From NCBI RefSeq assembly GCF_000283155.1, contig NW_004454193.1, positions 5,295,481 through 5,359,480 of the forward strand: 64,000 nt of DNA, read 5' to 3'. The first letter of the stretch is position 1. Every line of letters begins with the position of its first letter. This stretch comes from Ceratotherium simum simum. Its lineage: Eukaryota > Chordata > Mammalia > Perissodactyla > Rhinocerotidae. A model generated the notes under the pieces. The model saw only the letters and a list, made by a program, of their open reading frames with translations, did no database searches and was not told the DNA's origin. Below, one piece after another: positions 20,461 to 32,579 of this stretch. A program made the position numbers and the translations under genes.

Positions 20461-23100
20461 TGCATTTTTAAAAGGGACATTCTCGCCTCTGAATGGGCCT
20501 AATATGGTCTCTGTTTAAAAACCTGTCAGAATCGCAAGCACACACTCCATAAAATATAAATAAGTACTTACTGTTTGCAGATGTCGCTTGTTTTTCATAA
20601 TGTTTGTATTTGAAGCCTCGAATCCTCACTTCCTGTCAGGCTCCCTCGCGCCTCTCTCCTGTTTCTGCAGGAACAAGGGGAAACTTCAGCTCGAGATTTC
20701 TCAATGAAGACACTTGCTGTCAAATCTGCCTGCGTCCCTGGCACAATTAGCATTCTCTCTTTTCGTCTTTGTCTTCTCTCTCTCTCTACGCTAAGGTGTA
20801 CTTTTGGCCACAGCTTTACCTGGGCGGTGTAGAGCCACCCCTCTTGGTAGCAGCATTTGGAAGACACTCTTGGGTCTCAGGAAAGCATGATTTTTGAGGC
20901 CCTGAATAGCCATGTTGCAACTCAATAGGCCTGTGATCAGCACACTTAGATTAATAGGAAAGAATTAGGAGATGGGCTGTGGGGAAACTCCAGCATCATT
21001 CCTAGGGAAATTCGCAGATAGGGCCTCATACATCTTTGCCGTATCCATCCTGAGAGTCCCCTTGATAAATTCAAGTGCAGGTGTCTGATAATTTATACGT
21101 GCGTTTGGCTGCATCCGGGTCATTCGGCCCCTGAGTCTGACCCCACAGTTCTTACCAAGCGATCTTCCTCATGCCTTCCCTCTACTGCGCCGAACTCACC
21201 CCAGCTCTCACCTCTTCTCCCGCCTCCTGTCTCCCTCCTTAGTTACCACCTGCTGGGCGTGGTGGGTGACAGGTGCGACCCGGGGCACAGTTTTTTGCAT
21301 GACAAAGCCAAGTAGGTGACTTATTCCAGAGTTCTTGATGGACAATGTGTGGAGGACTGTGGAAGTTGCTATTTGTCCCCAGCCCTCCTACGATTCCCTG
21401 AACATTTTAATAACCCACTCTCTGGCCGCCCCCCACCACGTGGGCTTAGAAAGCCCCGCGTGAGCTCTCCCTGCAAGCCTGTGGACTTGCTGAGGTCGCC
21501 GATTTAGCCTCGTATGTTGGTATTTACTTGTTTTTTACTGTCTAGGCAGTCCTCTGCTTAAAAATGCCAGCACAGCCCTTACTTCCCAGCTCCTTCCTCT
21601 CTTTGCTTAGACAGTGGTGGTTTCGAAGGGCCCACCTGCGAGGTCCCTGCTCTGGCGACACACCTCACATCTTAGTTCCCCGGTTTTGAAGCCAGCATCT
21701 CATCAACATCCTCAAAAACTGAAGGCCTGCTGCCCTAGTCCCAAATGACAGCTAAGAACCCAAGGCTCCCCGTCACCCACTTTAGCTGGAGATGCATGAC
21801 AAATGCTATCGACTTGCAATTTCCTTTAATACCCATTATTTAAAGAGAAAAAAGAAAGAGAAGACACATGCCAAGCCTTCCCCAGTCTCTGCGCGGTTTC
21901 GGGAGCATCTGATGCTGAGCACACGCCCGGGACAGCGCGCCTCCATGCTCGAATCAGGCCAGCGGAGTTGGCTTCATCTTTAAAGCATAGAAGCCATAAA
22001 TCAAGATGAAAATCCTTCAGCCCAAAAGCCTCACCAATTGATACAATTTGAAAATGGGCAGCGGGAGAGGCTGGGGAGAAAGCTGACATGATGACTTCTA
22101 TAATAGCAGAACGTTTAAGGTTATAGAAATAAAAGGAAGGGGATGAAATCAGGCGTGTTGATCTCTGCCTGCAGGCTCTCTCAGCTCGCTGGAAGCTCCG
22201 GCAATTATTTCTGCTCTGGCTTTCCCCTTCTTTTTTTTCCAGCAGTCTGTTTGAAATGAAGCAGAACCGGGCATGGCAGGCTTATCAGTGTCGTTAGCTG
22301 ACAGGGCGCCCAGCACACCTGCTTTTACTTGCTGCCATTTCAGGCACTAATGCCACAGAGAATGTAGCCTGGGTCCTTATAATGTGTAAAGATTCATTTA
22401 TTTCACCTTTTGAACCGGCCTGACCCCCTGGGCTTGTGTTGGGGAGGGGGTGGAGGGCTGGAGAGGGTTTTTTTCCTGGCACTTAGAAGAAGCTGGCTAT
22501 TAGGGGTCTGGCCTTGGGGCTGTTGCTATGATAGAAGCTTAAAAGGGAGGGGGCTCAGCCAGGGAGGCGCTGGGAGCTCGGCCAGCGAAGGGGCCTGGGG
22601 CATGGTGCCGAGCAGAATTCCCCTGCTGCTGCCTCCCTGGCTCCACGGTGTCCCACGTGCGGGGCTGTTTTGACATTTAGGCACCCTCACTTTTGGACAC
22701 CCCCGCCCCCATCCCATCACAGGTATTAAAATCCACCCACCTCTCACTTTCACTATGATTGTTGAAAAGATTTTTAAAAATCATTTTTCCTCTGAAATGA
22801 TTTGGCTGTGGGTCTCATTTCATTTACGACAGCGGAGACTTCTTGGCAATCGTCACGCGCACCTAGGAATTCCTGCAAAGGGAGAAATATCTACCCTTCA
22901 AACTGCTTTCCAATATAATGGAATTTTTATGAATACTAAATTTAGCCACTAATGAAGTTGATATAATATTAAGTTTTGCAGACATTTTAATTAAACACCT
23001 ATTAATTTCAATTTTATGGTTTTCATATTTTGGAGCCAATAAATACATATATTTTTTAGGCCTCTAACATTTTAATAGGCCCCTGAAGAGGAGCAGCTGA

Positions 23101-23499
23101 TAGCCCTGAACCTGACGTCTCAGGTGCCTAATGATTTTTTTTTTTTTGCCTTCCTTTGGTATGAGTTTGACACATACATTTTTCCTTCTAAAACTCTTAG
23201 TTTAAGGTGTTAGCTTCCTAGGAATAAAAAAGTAGTTCTTGTTAGTGGGCATTAAACTCTTTTAGGACTTTGATTCTGCTTCTTTCTATTTCATATCTCA
23301 TGACTAGTACTCAAGAGAGTGGGGCGTATTCCTCAACCTCTGCCTGGAAATCTGGGGCTTCCTTCGTTTCTTGATTTTTCATTCTTTTCAAGAAGTTGAC
23401 TACGAACTTCTGTTGCTTATGGTTCATTAGCATTTCCCCCTTCTGTTCATAGAATTCTGATTTCCTACGGAGAATGCCCCCTCCGCAGTGGTTTAGTCC
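23101..23499. other. Unique AT-rich DNA
   Basis: A T run at about 23137-23148, otherwise no recognised feature. An 84-codon minus frame (23311-23565) extends into the neighbouring LTR-like repeat and is probably chance. Confidence 0.35.
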
Positions 23500-23905
23500 A
23501 TCTGTCTCCAGGAGTGGGCACGTGACTCGGCCTGGCCAGTTAAAGCATCTCATCACTCTGGCCACAGTTATTGGTTCCAGGACTTCTGCAACTATTTGGA
23601 AAAAGGAGCCTTCTTTTTATGTAGAGATTGCTAGCTTAAGGAGCTTCTAGGGGAACCACTATGTGGAGAGAACCTGCCTGACAGTAAAGTCAACAGAGAA
23701 AACAGTTAAAAGGTTGAAGTAGAAAAGCTAAGTCTTAATAATTATCATGAGAGCCCCTGGATCCAGCCATGCCTGAAGCCTTAAAGCCCTAATAGGTAGA
23801 TTAGGTAGAATAGATTAGGTAGAATAGGTAGATTCCTACTTTGCTTAAGCCAGTTTGACTTGGGTAGCTGTTACTTACAACCAAAAGATTCTTGACAAAT
23901 ATATA
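23500..23905 (+). mobile_element. Probable ancient LTR
   Basis: The layout fits a mammalian LTR family I know only by its ends: 'gtgggcacgtgactcgg' early, 'ggatccagccatgcctgaag' in the middle, and 'gcttaagccagtttgacttg' with 'acaaccaaaagattcttgac' at the end. An ERVL-type LTR is my best guess; the name is not asserted. A local tandem expansion of a TAGGTAGAatagat-like unit lies at about 23792-23836. Confidence 0.45.
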
Positions 23906-24029
23906 TTCTGATATCACTAAGGGGCAAGCCTGGTAGAGAGATTTCATTTCATCTACTCTGTTAGAAAACAATTTGAATTAGAAAGTGAGACTGGTGAGTG
24001 TAGAAGTGAAGGAGAACAATGTTAGTGTT

Positions 24030-24215
24030 AAGGATAATAATGTTATGGAGCGCTTCCCATGCAGCAGACACTGTGTTCACATCTCCCAAAAACTCTCAGA
24101 GGTTCATTATCCCCATTTTACAGATAGAAAACTGAGGCTCAAAGCCACCTAGCTAGTAGAATGTAGCCTGATTGGTTTCAGATCTACCTCATTCTAAAGT
24201 GGGGCACACCAACAC
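24030..24215 (-). mobile_element. MIR SINE
   Basis: Antisense MIR: 'attatccccattttacagat', 'aaaactgaggctcaaagcc' and 'acctagctagtagaatg'. Confidence 0.8.
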
Positions 24216-26644
24216 CTAGAACAAAAAGCTTGGTGCTCATGTTCCTAATCATTAAGGAACAAAGTCTTGGAAGCTCAGGGCTAGTGTTGGTTCCTATGGT
24301 CTTCCACTGGATGTTCCATAAAGTTTTTGTATTCATATCTGACTTTGTTCTCACTGCACCCACATGAAGTTCTTACCATTTAAAATTCCATTCCTTTGAG
24401 TCTGACAAAATTTTACACTACTTAGAATCTTCTACTAAAATGCAAGTTGTAGTTGATATTTAGGTAATCAGACTCCTTGGAATGTGTACTTGAGAGGAGT
24501 TTGGGGAGTATGGGGGATGGGAGCAGGTATCAAAGAAAGAAAAACTTGCTTATGTCCCAATCATTTCAAGACTTGGCCCTCCCAAATGGAAACAGACCCT
24601 TACCCGATAAAGAAGAAGTCAGAGTCTGGAAGAAGTGGGTTCTGGACTGTTTTTCTAGTTCTATGGCTCGGTGTGACTAAGTTCTCTTTCATATAAATCC
24701 CCCCTCCTTACTCTCTCTCATCCTCCCTCCTGAACTTCTGACAGCTCTCACTCATCATCAAAGGGAAAGAATCTCAAAATAGATCTCAGGAGGTCCTTCA
24801 TTAAAGCTGATTGACTTGGCTTCTGGGTTCTTCTATTGATAAACTCCCAATAGAACCCGACCAAGTCTTGGATGTTGTAATGAGGGCAGATGTGTGTGCA
24901 ACCACTTCCTTGTTTCCCAGGCCACCCAAGTGGGGCAGGTACTAACAAGAGGGTCTCAGTGAGAGTAACAGTCTCCTGGCTCTAAGTCTGCTGCTACTAG
25001 TTCTATGGACCCTTAAACTCATTCCAAACTCATTCTGGGAGGGGCCAGAAGGTGTCTCACATGTACTTACACTCCAGTCTCCTCAGCCACCATCAGGAGT
25101 CCACCGTCTTCCTGTGTCCTCCTCTCAATTGTTTTGTGCCACTGTCACTGCTGAAGCCACCTCAAGAAGTGCTCTCCCATTTCTCCGCTGTGTCCGCAGG
25201 CTGTCCAGTCTCCTGAGGTCATTCATTGCTCTAATGTTAGCTCCTTCCCCGACCCCCACACTCTGCGCATCAGTTACAGAGCACGTCTAACTTACGCTCT
25301 AGATATTTCACAGAGCTCTTCGTGAAGCTAAGAGCTTATTTTCCTCTTAACTCTTCATTTTACTCCATCTTTCTTTCGGCTTCTTCTTCCTAGAACTCAG
25401 ATACCAATTCCTGGGCTGGGCTGGACGACAATCTGAGCAGCAGACAGCCCCCTCTCCCACACTGACCCACTGTCCTAGCACCATGGTTCTCACTTCCCAT
25501 GGGATGAGCTCTGTCCCAGGAACTCCTAGGCCCAGGGAAGATCGCCCTCCCTGCTCTGCTGAACCCAGGTTGAGCTTTCTAACTGAAGGCATCACTGCTC
25601 TAGGTTTTGGGGTCCTCTTGAAACTCAAAAGAGTCTGTGCCAGTAAAGGACTTGCCCCTCAAACATAAAATGGACTCCACTGCTATCCCCCCAGTTAACA
25701 ATTTCGGGGGTTTAGCATCTTTTGTGAGTGCAAGACTTTCCAATGGTTCTGTTTTCTACTCTTGGTGGCCAAGTATTCCTGAGTTTGCGATAAGATTTGT
25801 TTTGCTATATTAAAAGCTGCAGATTCCAAGTGGAACCATCCATCAGCTGACTTCTATCTGAACCCCTTTCCTGGTGGAATTTCATTCTGGCAGACAGTGC
25901 AGAGTTCAAAGTTCATGGACTTGAATTCTGAAGGTTCTTTGGGATGGAAACACCTCCGTCCACAGTACGGGAAGTGAGTATTGCTTCATATGGTCTGGGC
26001 ATGGATATGGCTGCCTTGCGAATTAATGCTTATCAGACCTTGTTACTGTAAAATAGCCGTGGCAAGGTAATGACCATCATTCATTTTATTTTATGACTTT
26101 TTAAATTTGATTTCATTTAGGCTTTGGCAAAGGTGAGGGGACCGACTCATATTTTGTGTTTATGTTCGATTACACGAAAGCCCCTTGGGGCAAAGTGATG
26201 CTAGCTGAAATCATGTAAATTAAAGAGGACATTTGCTAAGACACCTTGACAAACTCAGAAATGAGAATATCCAGCTTTAACTGCTTGGTCATCCTGATTC
26301 TTGGCTCTCGCACTCAGGGAAGGAGGTCTGGAGAGGGCATGGAGCTCATCGTGAGGCGTGGTGCTCAGAGTGAGGGGCTTTGTTATTTGTAAGTGAAACG
26401 GTGTTAGGGTTTAGTGTCCATAAGCAAAAAGCTGCCTGGCTTATCAGATAATTTAGAATAGGAAGCCAAGTGAATAATGAAACTTCTGTTTTTTTCAGCC
26501 TAAGAATCCTCCTAGACCTATGAAAGTACTTGAAATTACGAGCTGGGACACTCAGTGAGGCAATGGGGTGCTGGGTGTCCCCTGGGGAAGAGACCAACCT
26601 AAGTGAGGAGAGACTCAAGAGCAGACATGTGCTGCTGGGACAGA
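24216..26644. other. Unique DNA, no recognised feature
   Basis: About 2.4 kb without a repeat or exon that I can support. Sequence at about 26040-26260 is AT-rich and resembles the CNE-like block, but weakly. Short frames on both strands carry no motif. Confidence 0.35.
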
Positions 26645-26718
26645 AGGCAGCATGGTATACTGGAAAGCAATATAAGTTCAAATCCCACTTCTTACATTTA
26701 CTAGGTATGCAACTAATT
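26645..26718 (+). mobile_element. MIR SINE fragment
   Basis: A short plus-strand piece: 'gcagcatggtatactgga', 'agttcaaatcccacttctta' and 'tttactaggtatgcaac'. Confidence 0.55.
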
Positions 26719-26719
26719 T

Positions 26720-27175
26720 TAAAATAGACTGTTATCTCTTATTGCAAAAGCAATAAGTTCTTTTTTTATAGAAGTAAAAAGAAGAAAGGAAAAAACACTC
26801 TTAATGTCACACATTCAGAAAAAAATCTACTTTTAGTTCATTCATGGCTATCTTCCCAAATCCTTTTTCATGTATAGACATATGTACCTACTGATATTAC
26901 AAAATAAGATGGCACCTCTTTTCTCTTAATGTTCAATTTTTGAACATTGTCAACATCATTTTTAATGGCCGCACAATGTCCCATCTCATGGATATACTTG
27001 AATTTATTTACCCAATCCTCTGTTGTCTAATATACAAGTTGTTCCAACTGTTCATAATTACAAAACAGCTGTGATAAATACTTGCAGCTAATTGTTCACC
27101 CAACTTCAAGATTATAATATTTGCTTAAGGAAAAATTCCACAGAAGTCAGATTTTTGGAGGAATGGGCACATGTA
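26720..27175 (-). mobile_element. Old L1 (L1M-type) 3' region, antisense
   Basis: Inverted old-L1 3' UTR and ORF2 end: 'cattgtcaacatcatttttaatggc', rendered in parts as 'acatcatttttaatggcc', then 'aatttatttacccaatcc' and 'acagctgtgataaatact'. Diverged and 5'-truncated. Confidence 0.65.
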
Positions 27176-27219
27176 TTTTTCCTACTTGGATTTGTTGAGA
27201 TTCTAGGGTATGTAGATCC

Positions 27220-27840
27220 ACGTATTTCCTAAAATTGGGGACTTTTTGGCCATTATTTCTTCGAATAATCTCTCTATCCCTTTCTCACTCTCTTCTCCTT
27301 CTGGGACTGCCACAATGCATATATCAGTCTGCTTAGTGGTATCCCATAAGTCCCTTTGACTCTGTTTACTTTTCTTCATTCTTTTTCCTCCTCAGAATTA
27401 ATCATTTCAAACGATTTCTCTTAAAGTTTGCTGATTCTGTCTTCTGTCTGTTCGAATCTGCTCTTGAACCCCTCTAGTGAATTTTTCAACTCAGTTATTG
27501 TATTTTTCAGCCCCAGAATTTCCTTTTGGTTCTTTTTTTAATCATTTCTATCTCTTGGTTGATATGCCAATTTTGTTCATGTACTGTTTTCCTGATTTCC
27601 TTTAGTCCTTTGTCCGTGTTTTCTTTTAGCTCTTTGAGCATATTTAAGACAGTAGTTTTGAAGTCTTTGCCTAGTAAGTCTGATGCCTATGTTTCTTCAG
27701 GGACAGTGTCTGGAAATTTATTTTGTTCCTTTGCATGGGCCATTTTTTATCATTTCTTTGTATGCCTTGTGATCTTTTGTTTTAAACTGAGTATTTAAAA
27801 AATAGGCCACCTCTCCCAGTCTTTGCAGACTGGGGGGTAA
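27220..27840 (-). mobile_element. Probable L1-family fragment, antisense
   Basis: T-rich sequence with blocks I associate with inverted L1: 'tttggccattatttcttcg', 'ctgggactgccacaatgcat', 'cccctctagtgaatttttca' and 'agtagttttgaagtctttgc'. It could be a separate old LINE lineage. The 90-codon plus frame at 27526-27798 is hydrophobic because it reads T-rich antisense sequence and is not a gene. Confidence 0.5.
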
Positions 27841-28574
27841 GACCTTTGCCAATTAGCAGGGCATGTTTTGAGCCTTGGGATCAGCCTGACATGAAGGCTT
27901 AAGTTCTTCTCAGGTCTTTCTGGACACATGGCTTCCCTGGGCCTGTGTATATGCTTTTTTCGAATTCCTTCATATACATGGCTGCTTTTAAGTGTCTTAA
28001 TTTTCCTAAGATTTTCACCTGTTTATTCTCGGACCTTAGCTGTTTTATTGTATTCCTCGATCAGTAATCTCTTGCTTTAAGAGTCTGCAGGTCTGTAGTC
28101 CCCTTGCAGTTTTCATGAGCCACGCCTACTGCTTCCTGCAGCTTCCTCTACCCTGAGATCCAAGTCGTGCTGCTTGTGGTTCTCTGAGCTCCGAGTCAGG
28201 AGACACAGAGACCAGTCCCTCAGGCAGCTCCCAGACGGGTGCTCTCTCTGGTTTGAGGAAGGGAACTGGGGAGTACGCTACTGTTTCCCCCAGGTGAAGA
28301 AATTGGGCTCCATGTTGTCTTTAAAAAGGAGGAATCTGCCTTGTGTAGCATCTTCTGTAAACAGGTCTTGGGGTGTGTAGGGGGAAAAATTTTATGATGA
28401 AAATCTCAGTCTGTTCATGGGAATTTTCCCTCCAAATGAAGCCCCAGCTGTTCCAGATTTCAGAGTGGCAGATGTGACCAGGCCTTTAACCTCATCGTGG
28501 CTGTGGGTGAGAAAGGAGGGTGTGATATTCTACGCTTGGGGCCTGGAATTTCTGCACTGTTCCCACTTCATATA

Positions 28575-28682
28575 GACTCGGAAAGGTGAAGTAGCTCATC
28601 CAGTTTGCACAGCTGGCCAGGGCTGGAGCTGGAATGGGAGCCCAGGCCTGTCTAACTACTGTACCACATGGCCTCTTGTTTG
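28575..28682 (-). mobile_element. MIR SINE fragment
   Basis: Antisense MIR core: 'gcacagctggccagggctgg', 'atgggagcccaggcctgtct' and 'actactgtaccacatggcct'. Confidence 0.65.
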
Positions 28683-29300
28683 AGGGCTTCCAGGAGGCAG
28701 TGAGCATGCCTTGTAGGGTCAGCTCAACTGGAGCGAAGAACGCAAAGGGAGAAAACTTCTGGGGCTCTCTGACACATGTTAGGGCACCAAGCAAAGCTGA
28801 GTGACTGTGACCTGGACTGGCCAGTCCTTGAAACTATGCTTTATAACCTGGTCTTGGGAGAGACTCCTGGCTTCCTTTAGAAGTTAAGCTCCAAGCTCTC
28901 CTCAGCAACTCGTCTCAGATAGCTCTGGCCTGGGAATCTTTGATCCTTAGATCACTTACTTCTCTACATTTGGTGTGATCCTTACTTCTCCTCAAGGAGT
29001 CCTCAGCGAGGAAAAGAGACTAAGGCCACAGATAGATACAGGTGTGTGGTATGTGAGTAACCTGGCAAGGAGGTGAAGGGGCAGGTGACTGGTTGAATAG
29101 CTGGTTGACACTCTGGAATATGCCTTTAGCTGCAAAGTGGAGCCTTTGCTTCTTGAGCCCACGACTGGCCTTCAGTGTCCTTTCCTCCCAGTGACATTGT
29201 TGTTTGAGCTGGAACTTTAAATAATGAAAGTCACCAGCATTCATGGAGTGGCTACTGTGTTCCAGGAACCAGGATGTATTTCCTTGACCAATAATGACAT
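28683..29300. other. Unique DNA, small MIR-like scrap at right
   Basis: No gene is seen. At 29235-29272 'ggagtggctactgtgttcca' resembles the antisense MIR end but is too short to call with confidence. Confidence 0.35.
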
Positions 29301-29304
29301 GAGC

Positions 29305-30055
29305 CATAAGAGGATAAGAGTTATGCACTTCACACCCATTAAGACAGCTACTATCCAAAAAACAGAAAATAACAAGTGTTGACGAGGATGTGGAGAAATT
29401 GGAACCCTTGTGCACTGCTGGTGAGAATGCAAAATAGTGCAGCTGCTGTGGAAAACAGTATGGCACTTCTTCAAAAAACTAAACATAGAATTACCATACG
29501 GTCCAGCAATTCCACTTCTGGGTATATACCCTAAAGAATTGAAAGCAGGGATTGGAACAGATAGTCACACAGCAATGTTCATAGCAGCATTGTTCACAAT
29601 AGCCAGAAGATGCAAACAATCAAAGTGTCCATTGGTGGATAAACAAAATATGGTCTGTACATACAAAGGAATATTATTCAGCCTTAAAAAGGAAAAAAAT
29701 TTGGATACATGCTACAACACAGATGAACCTTGAAGATATTATGCCAAGTGAAATAAGCTAGACACAAAAGAACAAATACTATATGATTCCACTTATATGA
29801 GAAACTTAGAATAGTCAAATTCATAGAGAAAGAAAAGAGAATGGTGGTTGCAAGGGTTGAGGGGAGGGAGAAGTGGGGAGTTATTGTTTGATGGGTACAG
29901 AGTTCCAGTTGGGGAAGATGAAAGGGTTAGAAAGAAGGATGGTGGTGATGGTTGTACAACAATATGAATGTACTTATGCTACTGAATTGTATACTCAAAA
30001 AAGGTCAAAATTGTAAATTTCGTGTTATTTATATTTTACCACAATTTAAAAAAGT
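29305..30055 (+). mobile_element. L1 LINE 3' end, sense
   Basis: About 750 bp of ORF2 C-terminus and 3' UTR: 'gaggatgtggagaaattgg', 'ccagcaattccacttctggg', 'ggaatattattcagcctt', 'ctactgaattgtatactc' and the end 'tattttaccacaattta' with a short A tail. 5'-truncated. A target duplication is not clear. Confidence 0.92.
29437..29733 (+). pseudogene. L1 ORF2 C-terminal relic
   Basis: A 98-codon frame containing NIELPYGPAIPLLGIYPKE (near residues 17-35), the typical L1 ORF2 C-terminal sequence. It is interrupted by a frame change before the end of ORF2 and has lost all catalytic domains. Confidence 0.85.
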
Positions 30056-30256
30056 TATTTATCTTTTTTATAACTGAGGAAAGAGGCTCTGGAAAAAGAG
30101 AAGTAGCATAAAATTTCACTTTTCACAAGGGAGAGTGCCTCCCTTGTATCTTCGCTCATTTGCTGCTCTAGTGACTTCATCAACAGACATTCGCTGATCA
30201 TCTATTGGGTGTAAAACACACTCCCCCCACTATGTGCTGGACACTTGGGAGAGTCT

Positions 30257-30271
30257 CAAGCAGCTCACATT
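30257..30271. repeat. ERE target-site duplication, left
   Basis: CAAGCAGCTCACATT, repeated with one mismatch at 30516-30530 (CAAGGAGCTCACATT). Confidence 0.9.
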
Positions 30272-30515
30272 TTTTTTTTTTTTTTGTGAGGAAGATCCGC
30301 CCTGAGCTAACATCTGCCAATCCTCCTTTATTTGCTGAGGAAGATTGGCCCTGGGCTAACATCTGTGCCCATCTTCCTCTACTTTATATGGGACGCCGCC
30401 ACAGCATGGCTCGACAAGTGGTGTGTCGGTGCGCGCCCGGGATCTGAACTGGCAAACCCGGGGCCACCACAGTGAAGCGCGCGCCCTAAACCGCTTGCAC
30501 CACCGGGCCGGCCCC
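30272..30515 (-). mobile_element. ERE SINE (longer subfamily)
   Basis: Minus orientation with poly(T) at 30272-30286 and the GGGCCGGCCC head at about 30506-30515. It differs from the 5.6-kb copy in its body: it carries 'gaggaagattggccctgggc' and 'tatgggacgccgccacagca'. The length is about 244 bp. Confidence 0.93.
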
Positions 30516-30530
30516 CAAGGAGCTCACATT
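30516..30530. repeat. ERE target-site duplication, right
   Basis: Second copy of the 15-bp duplication, with one mismatch. Confidence 0.9.
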
Positions 30531-30784
30531 TTAGCTGGGGGTGAGGTAGGGATTGGGGAGGATAGGGAATGAAGATATGGGTACACCAATGCCTTGCAAG
30601 GCAGAATGTCTCTGGACTGAGGAAGGTGGAAACAGGGGCTCCAGAAATGCAGGAAGTGGGGACTCACTTCTGGCTGGGGAGCTGTGGATTCAGGGGGGCT
30701 TAATGGAAAGGAGGAGTAGGATGTTGATATGCAGAGCTGGAGAAAGGGTATTCCAAGAGGAGGATACAATGTTAATAGGGTAAC

Positions 30785-30975
30785 AATAATGAGAATACTA
30801 ATAGTGCCTACTCCGTGCTGGGTGTGTTCTAACTGCTTGACACATGTTATCTCATTTTATCCTCATAACACCTCAGAGAGGCAGATACTTTTATTATCCC
30901 CATTTTACAGACGAGGAACGAGAAGCCCAGAGAGGTTTGGAAACCAGTCAAAGGTCACACAGCTAGTTTTAACAA
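30785..30975 (-). mobile_element. MIR SINE
   Basis: Antisense MIR: 'gttatctcattttatcctca', 'ttatccccattttacagacg' and 'aaggtcacacagctag'. Confidence 0.87.
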
Positions 30976-31125
30976 ACATACAGCTAGGAGGGTGACCCTC
31001 CACATTTTGGGATCTTTAGGTTATTGAGGTGAGCAGCAGCATAGGGTGGTGGAAGGGAAGGAGTAGAAACAAGACAGGAGAGGGTGTCAGAGCCAGATCC
31101 TCTTGGATCTTCAATACGAGATGAT

Positions 31126-31140
31126 AGAGTGGGCACTATT
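31126..31140. repeat. ERE target-site duplication, left
   Basis: AGAGTGGGCACTATT; the right copy AGAGCGGGCATTATT at 31330-31344 differs at two positions. Confidence 0.85.
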
Positions 31141-31329
31141 TTTTTTTTTTTTTGGTGCAGAAGATTGGCCTTGAGCTAACACCTGTTAGCTCTATTTTGT
31201 ATGTGGGACGCTGCCACAGCTTGGCTTGATGAGTAGTGTGTAGGTCTGCACCTGGGATCCAAACCCACAAACCCTGGGCTGCCGAAGAGGAGTGTGCAAA
31301 CTTAACCAGTACGCCACTGGACTGGCCCC
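31141..31329 (-). mobile_element. ERE SINE, older copy
   Basis: Minus orientation with poly(T) at left. The head has decayed to 'ggactggcccc' at right. The body has 'gaagattggccttgagctaa' and 'tgtatgtgggacgctgccac'. Its divergence and the two mismatches in the target duplication indicate an older insertion than those at 5.6 and 52.7 kb. Confidence 0.9.
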
Positions 31330-31515
31330 AGAGCGGGCATTATTTTAATAAGTGTGTGAATCAACTTACAGTCTTTTCTGTTCCAAAAGGAATTTGAGAG
31401 ATAGTAGCAAGTGGGCATCTTTGTGGGGCAGGTGAGGGGACTGGAGGCCTGTGGTGGGGTCGGGTAGAGCCAGGGATGGTGGTGCCCAGTGTCGCTGACT
31501 GTGAAGGTCAATTAC

Positions 31516-32053
31516 TGTGGTAGCCAACCTTCAAGATGGCCCCCAGTGATGCCTGCCTCCTGGTATTCTCGCCCTTGAGTTGTCCCCTCCATATTGAATA
31601 GAAAGGACCTGTGTAACCAATAGGATATTGTGCAAATGATGGTGTGCGACTTCCATGGCCAGGGCATAAAGATACTGTGGCTTCCACCCTACTCTCACTG
31701 GGGTCACCTGCTCTGGAGACAGTGACTGCCACCTTGTGAGGACACTCAACTGGCCCGATGGAGAAGCCCACATGGGGAGGAGCTGAGGCCTCCTGCCCAC
31801 AGCCACATCAGCGAGCCACCTCGGACTCCAGAAGGCTTGACTTCAACCCCAGTCGAGCCTTCTGATGACTGCAATCCTGGCTGACATCACGACTGCAACC
31901 TCGTGAGCAACCTTTGGACCAGTTCCCTCCAAATTCCTGACCTGGAGAAACTAGGTGAAATAATAAATGTTTATTGTTTTTTTAAGTGTGGGGCTTAAAA
32001 ATTACCCCAAGGTAATTTTTTATGTAATACATATGCAATAAATAACTAATGCA
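31516..32053 (+). mobile_element. MLT1-type LTR, solo
   Basis: Starts TGTGGTAGCCAACCTTCAAG, with 'catgatgaca'-like central blocks such as 'gcccacatggggaggagct' and 'cctcgtgagcaacctttgga'. AATAAA lies in 'gaaataataaatgtttattg' (about 31957) and the end is 'caataaataactaatgca'. Solo LTR of about 540 bp. Confidence 0.85.
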
Positions 32054-32454
32054 AGAACTAAAATGACTCATTCTCTGGCCCCTGTCTGGACTATAATGTT
32101 TCCTGCAGAAGGGAAAATACATGGGTCGTTGGTAGCTGAACTTTTAGCTTAAGGAATATTGCATTTCAGCAGTGAGTAAAGGAAGCTCACAGAATAATTC
32201 TTCCATGCTGATACTGTTCTCCTTAACCTGGAGACTTTCCCACCGTTGCTCATACTTGGCTGCCCACTGCCCCACATGGATGTGGCTGTGCCCTCTGGGC
32301 GAGGGGAGCCTCCAGGGGCCGGGTGAAGGTGTTAACAGAGACAGGCTACCATATGCAGCTGGAGAGAGCTGGGCAGTGAAGGAAGCAAGAGCAGCAGGCA
32401 AGTTCCTCTCCTTCCCAGAACTGCAGGTACGCTCCTCCCAGTCTGGCTTAGCTC
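32054..32454. other. Unique DNA
   Basis: No recognised repeat. Overlapping frames of 85 (minus) and 129 codons (plus, 32172-32561) are motif-free. Confidence 0.35.
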
Positions 32455-32560
32455 ACCTGCCTGACGCCCCCTCACTGGCATGTGAGCTCTGTGGGAGTGC
32501 GCCTGAGTCTCACTGTCTCCATTGCCCAGTCCCTGCTTTGTTGTTGTGTCCTGCTATGTG
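32455..32560 (+). mobile_element. L2 LINE 3'-end fragment
   Basis: 'cccctcactggcatgtgagc' and 'gtctccattgcccagtccct' resemble the sense L2 3' UTR. Short and diverged. Confidence 0.45.
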
Positions 32561-32579
32561 ACCTTGTACTCAACCAGGC

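Larger units (their letters stand above)
14900..23100. other. Repeat-free, CNE-like block
   Basis: Over about 8 kb I recognise no LINE, SINE, LTR or DNA transposon, in contrast to both flanks. The sequence is AT-rich with many homeodomain-type cores: TAATTA-type at 15064-15070, 15103-15109 and 16414-16419; CAATTAG at 16515-16521; CTAATGACA at 16391, 16442 and 17977; and TGACAG at 16601-16606. Such blocks typically hold conserved non-coding enhancers of developmental genes. That is inference, and conservation was not measured. No exon can be supported. Confidence 0.5.
30150..30780 (-). mobile_element. L2 LINE 3' part, split by an ERE
   Basis: Antisense L2 opens with 'ctatgtgctggacacttggg', is interrupted at 30272-30515 by an ERE, and resumes 'gagctcacattttagctggg' with 'aaagggtattccaagagg' farther on. 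The left part, before about 30205, is uncertain. Confidence 0.65.

Noticed and set aside
27526..27798. Hydrophobic 90-codon plus frame as a membrane protein
   Set aside because: T-rich antisense LINE sequence always reads as Phe/Leu/Ser-rich.
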